DNA of 64,000 nucleotides from UBA4744 sp963718995 (lineage in GTDB: Bacteria > Actinomycetota > Acidimicrobiia > Spongiisociales > UBA4744): assembly GCA_963718995.1 (NCBI GenBank), contig CAVRAP010000021.1, positions 308,492 to 372,491 of the forward strand. Direction: 5' to 3'. Below the pieces are notes generated by a model, which saw only the letters and a program-made list of their open reading frames with translations, was not told the origin of the DNA and did not search any database. Both the position numbers and the translations under genes were made by a program. How positions within the stretch are numbered: position 1 is the first letter of the stretch; each line of letters begins with the position of its first letter. Shown here piece after piece: positions 9,317 through 18,320 of the stretch.

Positions 9317-11110
9317 TTGAACATCCGCAACTTCAGCATCATCGCGCACATCGACCACGGGAAGTCAACGCTGGCCGACCGGTTGCTCGAACGTACAGGC
9401 GCCATCAGTGCCCGGGAGATGCGCGAGCAAGTTCTCGACACCATGGATTTGGAGCGCGAGCGTGGGATCACGATCAAAGCCCAGTCCGTTCGGCTCAAGT
9501 ACGGAGCTGCCGACGGTCGGGAGTACATCCTCAATCTCATCGACACACCGGGTCACGTGGACTTCAGCTATGAAGTCTCGCGTTCGCTGGCTGCCTGCGA
9601 AGGGGCTGTGCTGCTGGTCGATGCTGCCCAGGGTGTCCAGGCCCAGACCCTGGCCAATGCCTTCCTGGCGATCGAGGCGGGACTCGAGATAATCCCGGTT
9701 GTCAACAAGATCGACCTTCCCGCTGCGCAGCCGGAGAGGGCTGCAGCCGAGATCGCTTCGGTGCTCGGCATCGACCCCGAAGGCGTCATCCGGGTGTCAG
9801 CCAAAACCGGGGGAGGGATCGACGAGCTCCTCGAGCGGATCGTCCGGGACGTGCCTGCGCCACCGCAACATCCCGACCGGCTCTTGCGGGCCCTGGTCTT
9901 CGATTCCTACTACGACGCCTATCGCGGCGTGGTCTGCTACGTACGGGTCGTCGACGGGTCGCTCCAGGAGGGTGATACGGTGCTGTTCAGCGCCACCTCG
10001 GAGAAACACGAGGCCAGCGAAGTGGGCGTCTTGACACCGCGAGCGGTGCGCGTTCGGGCGCTTGAGGCCGGTGAAGTCGGGTACCTCATCACCGGGGTCA
10101 AAGAGATCGACAGGATTCGCGTCGGGGACACCGTCATGCACTCGGGCCGCATGGCCGAGCCTTTGCCCGGCTATCAAGATCCAAAGTCCATGGTCTACTC
10201 GGGGCTCTTCCCTGCCGACGGCGAGGACTTCGAACGACTCAGGGAGGCACTCGAGAAACTGCGCCTCAACGATTCGGCCCTCGTCTACGAGCCGGAGACG
10301 TCTCGGGCCCTCGGGTTCGGGTTCCGGTGCGGGTTCCTCGGTCTTCTCCACATGGAGATCATTCGGGAGCGTCTCGAGCGGGAGTACGACCTGGATCTTG
10401 TCGCTACGGCGCCATCGGTGGCCTACCAGGTGACCCTCACGGACGGCTCGGTTCAAGAGATCCGGTCGCCTCAGGACCTCCCGGCTGCGGACCGGATCGA
10501 CCATATGGAAGAACCGTTCCTCAAAGCGATGATCATTTCACCTTCCGAGTATGTGGGAACGATCATGGAACTGGTGCAATCCCGGCGCGGCATGATGGAA
10601 CACATGCAGTATCTGAGTCCCGAGCGAGTGGAACTCATTTATCACTTGCCACTCGCCGAGGTGGTTTTCGACTTCTTCGACAATCTCAAGTCCCGTACCC
10701 GCGGCTACGCCTCCCTGGACTATGAGCCCCTCGACTACCGGGTGTCCGATCTGGTCCGGGTCGATATTCTCCTCAACGGCCAACCGGTCGACGCGTTCTC
10801 CACGGTGATCCATCGCGACAAGGCCTACCAGTACGGAAAGCGCATGGTTGAGCGGCTCCGCAAACTGATTCCGAGGCAGCTGTTCGATGTTCCGATCCAG
10901 GCGGCGATCGGGAGTCGGATCATCTCGCGGGAAACTGTGAAAGCGACCCGCAAGGACGTCATCGCCAAATGCTATGGCGGCGACGTCTCCCGGAAGCGCA
11001 AGCTCCTCGAGCGCCAAAAAGAGGGAAAGAAACGGATGAAGATGGTCGGCCAGGTTGAGGTACCGCAGGAGGCGTTCATCTCGGCGCTGCAAACCGACGA
11101 CGAGCAGTGA
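9317..11110 (+). CDS. lepA: Elongation factor 4 (LepA)
   Basis: A translational GTPase that acts on stalled or mis-translocated ribosomes. The protein has 597 residues, the family size. G1 is AHIDHGKST at residues 9-17, G3 is DTPGHVDF, and G4 is NKID. The C-terminal LepA-specific domain ends with RKRKLLERQKEGKKRMK. TTG 9317 is the only start that places the conserved NIRNFSIIAHIDHGK at the N terminus, and a GGAG sits about six bases upstream. Its stop overlaps the hemW GTG, beginning the lepA-hemW-hrcA-dnaJ-rsmE run. Confidence 0.96.
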   Translation: MNIRNFSIIAHIDHGKSTLADRLLERTGAISAREMREQVLDTMDLERERGITIKAQSVRLKYGAADGREYILNLIDTPGHVDFSYEVSRSLAACEGAVLLVDAAQGVQAQTLANAFLAIEAGLEIIPVVNKIDLPAAQPERAAAEIASVLGIDPEGVIRVSAKTGGGIDELLERIVRDVPAPPQHPDRLLRALVFDSYYDAYRGVVCYVRVVDGSLQEGDTVLFSATSEKHEASEVGVLTPRAVRVRALEAGEVGYLITGVKEIDRIRVGDTVMHSGRMAEPLPGYQDPKSMVYSGLFPADGEDFERLREALEKLRLNDSALVYEPETSRALGFGFRCGFLGLLHMEIIRERLEREYDLDLVATAPSVAYQVTLTDGSVQEIRSPQDLPAADRIDHMEEPFLKAMIISPSEYVGTIMELVQSRRGMMEHMQYLSPERVELIYHLPLAEVVFDFFDNLKSRTRGYASLDYEPLDYRVSDLVRVDILLNGQPVDAFSTVIHRDKAYQYGKRMVERLRKLIPRQLFDVPIQAAIGSRIISRETVKATRKDVIAKCYGGDVSRKRKLLERQKEGKKRMKMVGQVEVPQEAFISALQTDDEQ

Positions 11111-12276
11111 CCGTCGCCCAAGGGCCGCCCGATTCTGCGGAACTAGCCGACACGGCGGGTGCATGGGCGGGGGCCTACATACACATTCCGTTCTGTGCCC
11201 GGCTCTGCCCGTATTGCGACTTCGCCGTGGTGACGGGCCGGGACGGGTCTGTTCAGCGCTATGTCGACGCTCTCCATGGGGAAATCGCCCTGGAGCCGGA
11301 ATGGAGGCCCCTTGACGCGATCTACGTGGGAGGCGGCACACCGTCGCGCCTTGCGCCGCGTCAACTCGGTGGAATCGTCCATGACTTGAAGGACCGATTT
11401 GGACTGGCACACGACGCTGAGGTCAGCCTCGAGGCCAATCCCGAAGATTGGAATGCTGCTCTGGCGGACGGTCTGCTCGCGGTCGGTTTCGAGCGCGTGT
11501 CGTTCGGGGTTCAGTCATTTGAACAAAGCGTCCTCGAGTCGCTCGGTCGGGTACACACCCCCGATCAAGCGGCAGCAGCCGTGTCGGTCGCCCGCGCCGC
11601 CGGTTTCCGTTCGATCAATATCGACCTCATCTTTGGCACCCCGGGTCAGACCGATGCCTCGTGGCGGGCAACGGTTGATCAGGCGATCGATCTTCAGCCC
11701 GATCATCTGTCTCTCTACGCGCTCACTGTCGAGCGAGGCACCGAGTTGAGCCGGGCGATCACAGCCGGTGCTCCTGCGCCTGATCCCGATGCGCAGGCCG
11801 ACGCGTATGAGGCGGCCGTGGAGTCATGCCGGGCGGCCGGTCTCGTCCATTACGAGGTGTCCAACTGGGGGAGACCTGATCACGGGTGCGTGTACAACCT
11901 GCTCACGTGGGCACAAGGTGAGTATCTGGCGTTTGGTACTGGAGCGCACGGGCATCGCGACGGTGTCCGCCGGCGCAACATCCGCAGGCTCGATGCCTAT
12001 CTCGACCGGGTGGAGAGCGGTTCCAGCCCGCTGCAGGGCGCAGAGTCCCTCGATTCGTGGGGGCGCGAGGTAGAACGGTTACTGGTCGGTTTGCGGAGAA
12101 CGGCCGGCGTGGTGCCGGGGCCGGGGGGCAGAGGCCTCCTCCGCAGTCCTTGGGGAGAACGGTTGGTCGAGGCCGGCGTGATTGGCCTCGTTGCCGGTCG
12201 GCTCGTGGTGTTACGACCGCTCCTGGGTGACGAAGTTGGGAGAGCCGTCTTAGCACTCCAACCAGGAGAGCGCTAA
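11107..12276 (+). CDS. hemW: Radical SAM heme chaperone HemW
   Basis: A HemN-like radical SAM protein that inserts or carries heme rather than oxidising coproporphyrinogen. The protein has 389 residues. The iron-sulphur cluster motif C30-x3-C34-x2-C37 (FCARLCPYCDF) lacks the extra cysteine that marks true HemN. YVGGGTPSRL and a LSLYALTVERGT segment follow the family pattern. GTG 11107 overlaps the lepA stop. The lepA-hemW-hrcA-dnaJ order is widely conserved. Confidence 0.93.
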   Translation: MTVAQGPPDSAELADTAGAWAGAYIHIPFCARLCPYCDFAVVTGRDGSVQRYVDALHGEIALEPEWRPLDAIYVGGGTPSRLAPRQLGGIVHDLKDRFGLAHDAEVSLEANPEDWNAALADGLLAVGFERVSFGVQSFEQSVLESLGRVHTPDQAAAAVSVARAAGFRSINIDLIFGTPGQTDASWRATVDQAIDLQPDHLSLYALTVERGTELSRAITAGAPAPDPDAQADAYEAAVESCRAAGLVHYEVSNWGRPDHGCVYNLLTWAQGEYLAFGTGAHGHRDGVRRRNIRRLDAYLDRVESGSSPLQGAESLDSWGREVERLLVGLRRTAGVVPGPGGRGLLRSPWGERLVEAGVIGLVAGRLVVLRPLLGDEVGRAVLALQPGER

Positions 12277-12285
12277 CGTACCAGT

Positions 12286-13290
12286 ATGTTGGACGAGCGA
12301 AAGTCCGAGGTGCTGAGGGCGCTTGTCGAGGAGCATATCCGAACGGCTGAGCCGGTCAGCTCGCGGGTCATCCTCGACTTGACCCGACTGAACGTCTCGC
12401 CGGCCACGATTCGAAACGACGTGGCCGCTCTTGAGCGTGATGGTTATGTCGTGAAGCCGCATACATCGGCGGGGCGTATACCCACGTCGCTCGCCTACCG
12501 GTACTACGTAGACAACTGCACTCCCCGCCGTCTGCGCACGTCAACGCGAACCAAGATCTCCGGTTTCTTCTCCAGCTTCCACCACGGTTTGGGTGAGCTC
12601 CTCAAGGACACGACGGACCTCTTGTCGGATATCACGCACTACCCGTCGGTGGTGGTCGGCCCGGGAATGGGCGGAGAGAGCATTCACGGAGTTCATCTGG
12701 TGCAGATTGCAGGCCAGCTGGTGCTGGCGGTTTTGGTGACCGATTCGGGCCGGGTCAATCAAGAGCTCGTGCGGCTGACCGAACCGGTCGAGAGGAAAGA
12801 AGTGGCCAGAGCGGAGCAACTCATGGAAGAGCTGCTCGAGAGCGGTTCACTCCTGGAAGCGAGCGCAACTGCGGAGGTCCTTGCCAAGGATTGGCCGGCT
12901 CCCGTGGCCGACCTGGTGCAAGGAGTTCTTGACGCCGCAGCCCGAGCTGAGGAGGTGACCCGCGACGTGTACGTTGGCGGCACGAGCCAGATGGCTTCTC
13001 TCTGGGAAGACTTGTCGAAGGTTCATCGTGTCCTCGAGCTCTTCGAGCGTGAATCACTGGTCTTGAGCATTCTGACCAATGTGCCGGAGGGCACTGGTAT
13101 TCAGATAGGTGGGGAGCTCCCCGTCGGCGACGACGTCGACATCGCGGTGGTCTCAACGACCTATCAAGTCGGTGGAAGGGCAGGGGGAAGCGTCGGCGTC
13201 ATTGGACCGATGCGTATGGACTATCGCCGCGCCATCTCGGCCGTTGAGGAGGTTCGGGAGAACCTCGAGGAGAGTCTCGGCTCCGCATGA
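12286..13290 (+). CDS. hrcA: Heat-inducible transcription repressor HrcA
   Basis: Represses heat-shock genes by binding CIRCE operators, with GroEL as modulator. The 334-residue protein starts MLDERKSEVLRALVEEH, with a winged-helix domain (NVSPATIRNDVAALERDG) and the HTSAGRIPTSLAYRYYVD segment typical of HrcA. The C-terminal part has the conserved GPMRMDYRRAISAVE. ATG 12286 lies nine bases after the hemW stop, and its own stop overlaps dnaJ as ATGA. I saw no CIRCE inverted repeat immediately upstream, so control of this operon is unclear. Confidence 0.95.
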   Translation: MLDERKSEVLRALVEEHIRTAEPVSSRVILDLTRLNVSPATIRNDVAALERDGYVVKPHTSAGRIPTSLAYRYYVDNCTPRRLRTSTRTKISGFFSSFHHGLGELLKDTTDLLSDITHYPSVVVGPGMGGESIHGVHLVQIAGQLVLAVLVTDSGRVNQELVRLTEPVERKEVARAEQLMEELLESGSLLEASATAEVLAKDWPAPVADLVQGVLDAAARAEEVTRDVYVGGTSQMASLWEDLSKVHRVLELFERESLVLSILTNVPEGTGIQIGGELPVGDDVDIAVVSTTYQVGGRAGGSVGVIGPMRMDYRRAISAVEEVRENLEESLGSA

Positions 13291-14330
13291 GCAAGGACTT
13301 CTACGACATTCTGGGCGTTTCGCGCGATGCCTCGACCGAGGAGATCAAGAAGGCCTTCCGTCGGATGGCTCGCGATTCTCATCCCGACGCCAACCCGGAC
13401 GACCCGACTGCCGAAGCCCGCTTTCGTGAGATCGCTGAGGCATACGAGGTTCTGTCCGACCCGGAGCGCCGTCATCGCTACGACCGGGGCGACAGCATCG
13501 ACCTCAACGATCTCTTCGCTTCGTTTGGCGGTTTCGACGACCTGATCCGCTCCGTCTTCGGCGACAGCGGGGTCTTCTCTACCGCAACCCGGCAACCGAA
13601 TCGGGGCAGAGATGTCTTGGTCCCGGCTCAGGTCACTTTGGCAGAGGCCGCCTTCGGAGTCACCCGGGAGCTCGAGTTCGCGTCCCTGGTTTCGTGCGAG
13701 ACGTGTCATGGATCCGGGGCGGCGCCGGGCACGAGCCCGGAAACGTGCAGCAAGTGTGCAGGGGCGGGGGCAGTTCGCGTCGCCCGCCGTGGCTTTCTGG
13801 GTTCCGTGATGACGTTGACGGCGTGCGATCTTTGCGCCGGGACCGGTCAGATGATCAGGGTGCCGTGCGAGACGTGCCTTGGCAACGGGTTGACGTCCGG
13901 TCAGCGATCGGTGAGCGTTGAGATTCCGGGGGGAGTGTCCGAGGGGACGCGGTTGCGACTGACGGGACAGGGTGAACCCGGGAGTCGGGGAGCGCGTCGC
14001 GGGGATCTGTATGTCGAGATACGCGTTGAGCCGGATGATCGTTTCGTTCGAGACGGCGACGATCTGATGGTCAACGTCGAACTCGGGATGGCGCAGGCGA
14101 CCCTCGGCACCGACATCGAGGTACCGCTGATCGAGGGTGGATTTCAGGAAATCGAGGTTCCCCGGAGTACCCAGCCGGGGACCGTCTTTCCGCTGCGCGG
14201 CAAAGGCATGGAGCGACTCGGACGGCGAGGACGCGGAGACATGCTCGTTGCGATCAACGTCCGTATTCCCGAGGATCTTTCCAAGGAACAAGAAGAAGCA
14301 CTGCGCGCGGTACGCCTCCGTCCGGGGTGA
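13287..14330 (+). CDS. dnaJ: Chaperone DnaJ
   Basis: Co-chaperone that delivers unfolded proteins to DnaK and stimulates its ATPase. The 347-residue protein has an N-terminal J domain (FYDILGVSRDAS, with SHPDANP carrying HPD), a short linker instead of a long Gly-Phe region, and a cysteine-rich zinc domain with repeats CETCHGSG, CSKCAGAG, CDLCAGTG and CETCLGNG. The C-terminal peptide-binding domains follow. It is the hrcA-linked DnaJ2-type copy; a dnaK-linked copy may exist elsewhere. Confidence 0.95.
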   Translation: MSKDFYDILGVSRDASTEEIKKAFRRMARDSHPDANPDDPTAEARFREIAEAYEVLSDPERRHRYDRGDSIDLNDLFASFGGFDDLIRSVFGDSGVFSTATRQPNRGRDVLVPAQVTLAEAAFGVTRELEFASLVSCETCHGSGAAPGTSPETCSKCAGAGAVRVARRGFLGSVMTLTACDLCAGTGQMIRVPCETCLGNGLTSGQRSVSVEIPGGVSEGTRLRLTGQGEPGSRGARRGDLYVEIRVEPDDRFVRDGDDLMVNVELGMAQATLGTDIEVPLIEGGFQEIEVPRSTQPGTVFPLRGKGMERLGRRGRGDMLVAINVRIPEDLSKEQEEALRAVRLRPG

Positions 14331-14399
14331 AGAGACCAGTCGGGCTCGACGGCGCCGCCGGAGCCGATAGTGGCCGCGCGAGTGTCGGAGCGGTGCTGA

Positions 14400-15059
14400 G
14401 TGGGGCACATCCCGCATCTCCACGTGCCACCCCCGTGGGAAACAAGTGTCCTCAACCTGACCGATCTCCAGACCCACCACCTCCGCCGTGTGCTTCGTGC
14501 GCCGGAAACGGCCGCTGTTTCCTACACGGACGGTCGGGGAACTTTCGGGTACGGAACCCTCGCAGCTGAGGGGATCCAGAGGGGCGAGGAAACCCGGGTG
14601 CCGCGACCGGCGCCTGCCTTGACCGTCGCCGTTGCTCCTCTGCATGCTTCCGATCGGGTTCGCTTCATCGTCGAGAAGCTGGGGGAGTTGGGCGTCGATC
14701 GTTTGCTTTGGGTAACGACCGAGTTCAGCCAGGCCGGGCCACCCCGTGCCGAGAAATCGGCCCGCTGGGCGATCGGGGCGTTGGAGCAGAGCAGAGGTTC
14801 GTGGCTCATGGATATCGGTGATGTCCAGCTCGCTGATGTGCCGGCTCCCCGTTGGTTGATGCACCACGGGGGAGGCGGGTTGCCGCCGGACCAGGGGGAT
14901 GTGACCCTGGTAGTCGGACCGGAGGGCGGGTTCTCCCCTGAGGAAGTAGCTCGAGCCGACACGACGGTCGGCCTGGGCGCTAGGGTGCTTCGAGTGGAGA
15001 CGGCTGCCGTCGTGGCTGCGGGACTAGTTCTGAGCCACTTGGGAAGAATGAACACGTAG
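14400..15059 (+). CDS. rsmE: 16S rRNA (uracil1498-N3)-methyltransferase RsmE
   Basis: A SPOUT methyltransferase that modifies U1498 of 16S rRNA. The 219-residue protein (slightly short) starts at GTG 14400 with a PUA-like N-terminal part containing HHLRRVLR. It has the SAM-binding knot LVVGPEGGFSPEE and ends with RVLRVETAAVVAAGLVLSH. It lies 70 bases after dnaJ, which is the usual neighbour. The first residues are less certain because the next upstream in-frame codons are not family-like. Confidence 0.9.
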   Translation: MGHIPHLHVPPPWETSVLNLTDLQTHHLRRVLRAPETAAVSYTDGRGTFGYGTLAAEGIQRGEETRVPRPAPALTVAVAPLHASDRVRFIVEKLGELGVDRLLWVTTEFSQAGPPRAEKSARWAIGALEQSRGSWLMDIGDVQLADVPAPRWLMHHGGGGLPPDQGDVTLVVGPEGGFSPEEVARADTTVGLGARVLRVETAAVVAAGLVLSHLGRMNT

Positions 15060-15085
15060 AGGGAGCAATTCTTCTCGATATCGGG

Positions 15086-15164
15086 TATAATTTCACCTAG
15101 AGTGACAAGCAGATCCACCCGGACCGTCCGGTCCTGGTACGATCTGTGAGCACCGTCGGAGGGG
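15086..15164 (+). promoter_or_regulatory. Promoter and palindrome upstream of the BldD-like gene
   Basis: A perfect -10 box TATAAT lies at 15086-15091, with no convincing -35 element. Further down, GGACCGTCCGGTCC at 15121-15134 is a perfect inverted repeat of six-base arms with a two-base centre, so it could be an operator. The ribosome binding site GGAGGGG at about 15158-15164 precedes ATG 15169. Autoregulation by the BldD-like protein is possible but not shown; the palindrome does not clearly match a BldD box. Confidence 0.5.
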
Positions 15165-15168
15165 AGAC

Positions 15169-15654
15169 ATGACGGATACGTACAACCAGACCGTTGGTGA
15201 GCGCCTGCGTGCCATCCGGCGCCAAAAGGGTCTCTCACTCCAAGAAGTCGAAGCGCTTTCCCATCAGGAATTCAAGGCTTCGGTGTTGGGAGCCTACGAA
15301 CGCGGCGAACGTTCTCTGTCCCTGCCTCGTATGCATCGCCTGGCTGCGTTCTATGGTGTTCCGGTCGATCAGCTCCTTCCGCAGGTGGAACGCGGCAAGA
15401 CGGCTGTTCCGACCTGGTCGAGCGGCGGCGTCACCATCGACTTGAGCAAACTCGAAATGACCGACGGCACGACCGCCGAGATTCTCGAACGGTTCCTCAG
15501 GGCTATTCAGATCATGCGCCAGGACTTCAACGGAAGAGTTCTCACGATCCGCCGCAGCGACCTTCAATTGCTGGCCGGCCTCCTCGAAGAGGACGAGAAA
15601 GCGCTCGGCGAAATGCTGGTGAGCATCGGTGCCGCAGACGCCGGCACTGCGTAG
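15169..15654 (+). CDS. bldD: BldD-like c-di-GMP-responsive transcription regulator
   Basis: In Streptomyces, BldD dimers bound by tetrameric c-di-GMP repress development genes. This 161-residue protein has an N-terminal XRE helix-turn-helix (LRAIRRQKGLSLQEVE, then SYERG-type AYERGERSLSLPRM) and a C-terminal BldD domain. The c-di-GMP signature RxD-x8-RxxD is intact as R117-Q-D119, eight residues, then R128-R-S-D131. The length and spacing match BldD. ATG 15169 has a strong upstream GGAGGGG. Its 3' end overlaps the mtaB start by 26 bases. Confidence 0.88.
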   Translation: MTDTYNQTVGERLRAIRRQKGLSLQEVEALSHQEFKASVLGAYERGERSLSLPRMHRLAAFYGVPVDQLLPQVERGKTAVPTWSSGGVTIDLSKLEMTDGTTAEILERFLRAIQIMRQDFNGRVLTIRRSDLQLLAGLLEEDEKALGEMLVSIGAADAGTA

Positions 15655-16927
15655 CGTTCAGCTCAGAACCCTCGGTTGCCGTCTGAACGCGGCTGAATCG
15701 GACGAGATTCAAGCCGCGCTTGCCGCCCGGCGATGTGAAATCAACGATATTGCCCCCGATGTGGTCGTCGTGAATACCTGTACCGTGACCGCAGAGGCTT
15801 CGAAGGCGTCCCGCAAGTTGATCCGGCGCTCAATTTCCGAACATCCTCAATCGACGATCGTCGTCACCGGGTGCTACGCAGTCGCTCAGCCGGAAGCCGT
15901 TGCGGCCATCCCCGGGGTCGACCTCGTCGTTCCCAACAAAGACAAAGACCATCTGGCTGCCTTGATTGCCGGCGACCTCGTCGGCGCCTCGACGACGGCC
16001 GGGCTTCCCGCCAGGGTCAGGGCCAACCTGAAAATCCAGACCGGATGCGATGAGCTGTGTTCGTTCTGCATCGTCCCGCGAACCCGGGGCGCGCTCTCCA
16101 GTCGAACTGCCGGTGACGTGATCGCTCTGGCGGGCGCCATGGCCGAAGCCGGGACCCGCGAAGTCATCCTGACGGGCGTGCATCTCGGCAAGTACGGATG
16201 GGATCGCACCGGCACAGAGCGACTGGCCGATCTGATCGCCGGGCTCGGGAAGGTGTCCGGCCTGGACAGGATTCGGCTCTCTTCCATTGAAGCTTCGCAG
16301 ATCGATGTTCCGCTTCTCCGCGCCCTGGCCGACGAGCCCAAGGTCTGCCGGCACCTCCATATTCCTCTACAAACTGGCGATGCGGACCTGTGGCGGGCCA
16401 TGCGACGGCCAGGAACCCTGGAACACTTCTTGGAGATCAGCGCAACGGCCCGGGAGATCATCGACGATCTCACGTTGACGACGGACGTCATGGTGGGGTT
16501 TCCCGGCGAGGACGAGCAGGCTTTTGCCGGCACGATGGACGTTGCGGAGTCGGTCGGCTTCCGCAAGCTCCACGTTTTCCGGTTCTCGTCCCGCGCCGGG
16601 ACACCGGCCGCAACCCTCCCGCAGCAGGTCAAACCGTCGACTGCCCGCGATCGCTCCGAACGGCTGCGAAGCGTCGGCCTTGACATGCGGTCCCGATGGT
16701 TGAAGAGCCGGGTGGGGCAACGAGTGCAGGTACTGATCGAGAGAAGTGGACCTGCTCAAAGTAGCCCGCCGGGCACGCCACGCCTGAGTGGATTGACCGA
16801 TAACTATCTGCGGGTGCATACGTCGGGTCCGGCAGGTCTCGTCGGTCATCTCGTCGAGGTCTTGGTAACCTCGGCCGGACAGGACTCTGTGGAAGGAGAT
16901 CTCGTTGGAGGACTGCCTGTTCTGTAG
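15629..16927 (+). CDS. mtaB: tRNA-t6A37 methylthiotransferase MtaB
   Basis: Adds a methylthio group to t6A at position 37 of ANN-decoding tRNAs. The protein has 432 residues. The N-terminal UPF0004 domain has the cluster cysteines in TLGCRLNAAES, NTCTVT and VTGC. The radical SAM motif is GCDELCSFCIVPRTRG (CxxxCxxC). A TRAM-like tail follows. RLNAAES with the single cysteine is the MtaB rather than MiaB form. GTG 15629 is inside the 3' end of the bldD-like gene, so translation is probably coupled. Confidence 0.9.
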   Translation: MPQTPALRSVQLRTLGCRLNAAESDEIQAALAARRCEINDIAPDVVVVNTCTVTAEASKASRKLIRRSISEHPQSTIVVTGCYAVAQPEAVAAIPGVDLVVPNKDKDHLAALIAGDLVGASTTAGLPARVRANLKIQTGCDELCSFCIVPRTRGALSSRTAGDVIALAGAMAEAGTREVILTGVHLGKYGWDRTGTERLADLIAGLGKVSGLDRIRLSSIEASQIDVPLLRALADEPKVCRHLHIPLQTGDADLWRAMRRPGTLEHFLEISATAREIIDDLTLTTDVMVGFPGEDEQAFAGTMDVAESVGFRKLHVFRFSSRAGTPAATLPQQVKPSTARDRSERLRSVGLDMRSRWLKSRVGQRVQVLIERSGPAQSSPPGTPRLSGLTDNYLRVHTSGPAGLVGHLVEVLVTSAGQDSVEGDLVGGLPVL

Positions 16928-17249
16928 GATCGCCGAAGGTTCGATTCCAGCCGACCGCGTCGCTGAAACGGAGATGGTTCTCGCCTTTCGCGATATCAAT
17001 CCGGCCGCGCCGACCCACGTGTTACTTATCCCCAAAGAGCATGTTGCCGATTCTGCGGCGCAACTTCAGGTTGAGCACGGACCGATGCTGGCCGAACTAT
17101 TCGCGATGGCGGCCCAAGTTGCCGGCGATGAGCAACTCGAGAGCGGTTGGCGGCTCGTGACCAACGTGGGCGCGGGCGCCGGGCAGAGCGTCTTCCACCT
17201 TCACATGCACCTGCTGGGAGGTAGGCCGCTGAGCTGGCCGCCGGGATGA
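16905..17249 (+). CDS. HIT-family nucleotide-binding hydrolase
   Basis: A 114-residue Hint-type protein that likely cleaves adenosine 5'-phosphoramidate-like substrates. The histidine triad FHLHMHLLGG is near the C terminus, and the N-terminal CLFCRIAEGSIPA is typical. The start is TTG 16905, giving MEDCLFC, with GGAGAT just upstream; it overlaps the 3' end of mtaB by 23 bases. HIT next to phoH and ybeY is a common bacterial arrangement. Confidence 0.92.
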   Translation: MEDCLFCRIAEGSIPADRVAETEMVLAFRDINPAAPTHVLLIPKEHVADSAAQLQVEHGPMLAELFAMAAQVAGDEQLESGWRLVTNVGAGAGQSVFHLHMHLLGGRPLSWPPG

Positions 17250-17318
17250 GGAACCTCCCGACCCCGGGAATCGTTGCTTCGGTAATGGCTCGACCTCCCG
17301 GTATACTGCTGGAACCTT

Positions 17319-18320
17319 ATGGTTTCCCCTCGTAACGAGGACTCTTTGCTCGACACGCCTGCTACCGAAGTCCGGTTGCGCGTCCCCTCCAACCACTTGA
17401 TGCTCGAGTTGGTTGGAGAGTACGACGCGCACTTGCGGCTGTTCGAAAAGGCCTACCCGGACGTGCGGATCATCGTGCGGGGTAACGAGGTCTTGATTTC
17501 TGGCGAACCGTCCCGCGCCGCCGAGGTCCGGACCGTCACCGAGGAGCTGCTCATCCTGGTTCAGGAAGGCCAGGGACTCGACGCCGACCGGGTGAGTCGC
17601 GTCATCGCGATGGTCCGCGATGATGTGGCGAGTCCGTCCGATGTGCTCACCGACGGCGTCCCGGTGGGCCGCGGCAAGATGGTCCGTCCGAAGACAGTCG
17701 GACAGCACAAGTACATTGACGCCATCCGGGAAAACACGCTCGTGTTTAGTGTCGGGCCGGCCGGGACGGGCAAGACCTATCTGGCCATGGCCGCGGCAAT
17801 CGAAGCGTTGACCTCGGGCGCGGTGCGGAGAATCATCTTGACCCGCCCGGCGGTAGAAGCAGGCGAAAGCCTCGGGTTTCTTCCCGGTGATCTCATTGCC
17901 AAGATCGACCCGTACTTGCGTCCGCTCTACGACGCTCTGTACGAGATGCTCGGGCCTGAAGAAACCTCTCGATTGATGGAGCGGGGCACCATCGAAATTG
18001 CACCGCTCGCCTACATGCGAGGTCGGACGCTCAATGATGCGTGTGTCGTTCTCGACGAGGCACAGAACACGTCCCCGCCGCAAATGAAGATGTTCCTCAC
18101 CCGTTTGGGGTTCAACTCCAAGATGATCATCACCGGCGACATCACCCAGGTTGACCTTCCCATCGGCCGAGGTTCGGGGCTGCGAGTCGCCCGGGATGTG
18201 CTGCAGGGCATCCCCGGGGTGGCATTCGTCGAGCTGACCTCGCGTGACGTGGTCCGGCACCGGATCGTGGCCGCCATCGTGGACGCTTATGAGCGTTTTG
18301 AAGAGAACGGCGGATCATGA
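17319..18320 (+). CDS. phoH: PhoH-like P-loop ATPase
   Basis: A predicted RNA-linked ATPase of the PhoL type, usually encoded beside ybeY. The 333-residue protein has an N-terminal KH-like part and a P-loop domain with GPAGTGKTYLAMA (Walker A), LTRPAVEAGESLGFLPG, and the Walker B region VVLDEAQNTSPPQMKMFLTRLG. ATG 17319 follows a TATACT -10-like box at about 17300. Its stop overlaps the next start as ATGA, so phoH leads the 7TM-HD, ybeY, corC, era run. Confidence 0.94.
   Translation: MVSPRNEDSLLDTPATEVRLRVPSNHLMLELVGEYDAHLRLFEKAYPDVRIIVRGNEVLISGEPSRAAEVRTVTEELLILVQEGQGLDADRVSRVIAMVRDDVASPSDVLTDGVPVGRGKMVRPKTVGQHKYIDAIRENTLVFSVGPAGTGKTYLAMAAAIEALTSGAVRRIILTRPAVEAGESLGFLPGDLIAKIDPYLRPLYDALYEMLGPEETSRLMERGTIEIAPLAYMRGRTLNDACVVLDEAQNTSPPQMKMFLTRLGFNSKMIITGDITQVDLPIGRGSGLRVARDVLQGIPGVAFVELTSRDVVRHRIVAAIVDAYERFEENGGS

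Noticed and set aside
9289..9573. ATG 9289 as the lepA start
   Set aside because: It is in a different frame; TTG 9317 gives the conserved LepA N terminus and has a GGAG upstream.
13221..14867. 548-codon open frame on the minus strand opposite dnaJ and rsmE
   Set aside because: The plus strand encodes two well-defined proteins here, and the antisense translation has the Arg/His/Pro-rich look of a shadow frame.
17097..18260. 387-codon minus-strand frame opposite phoH
   Set aside because: Shadow of phoH; no motif or start context.
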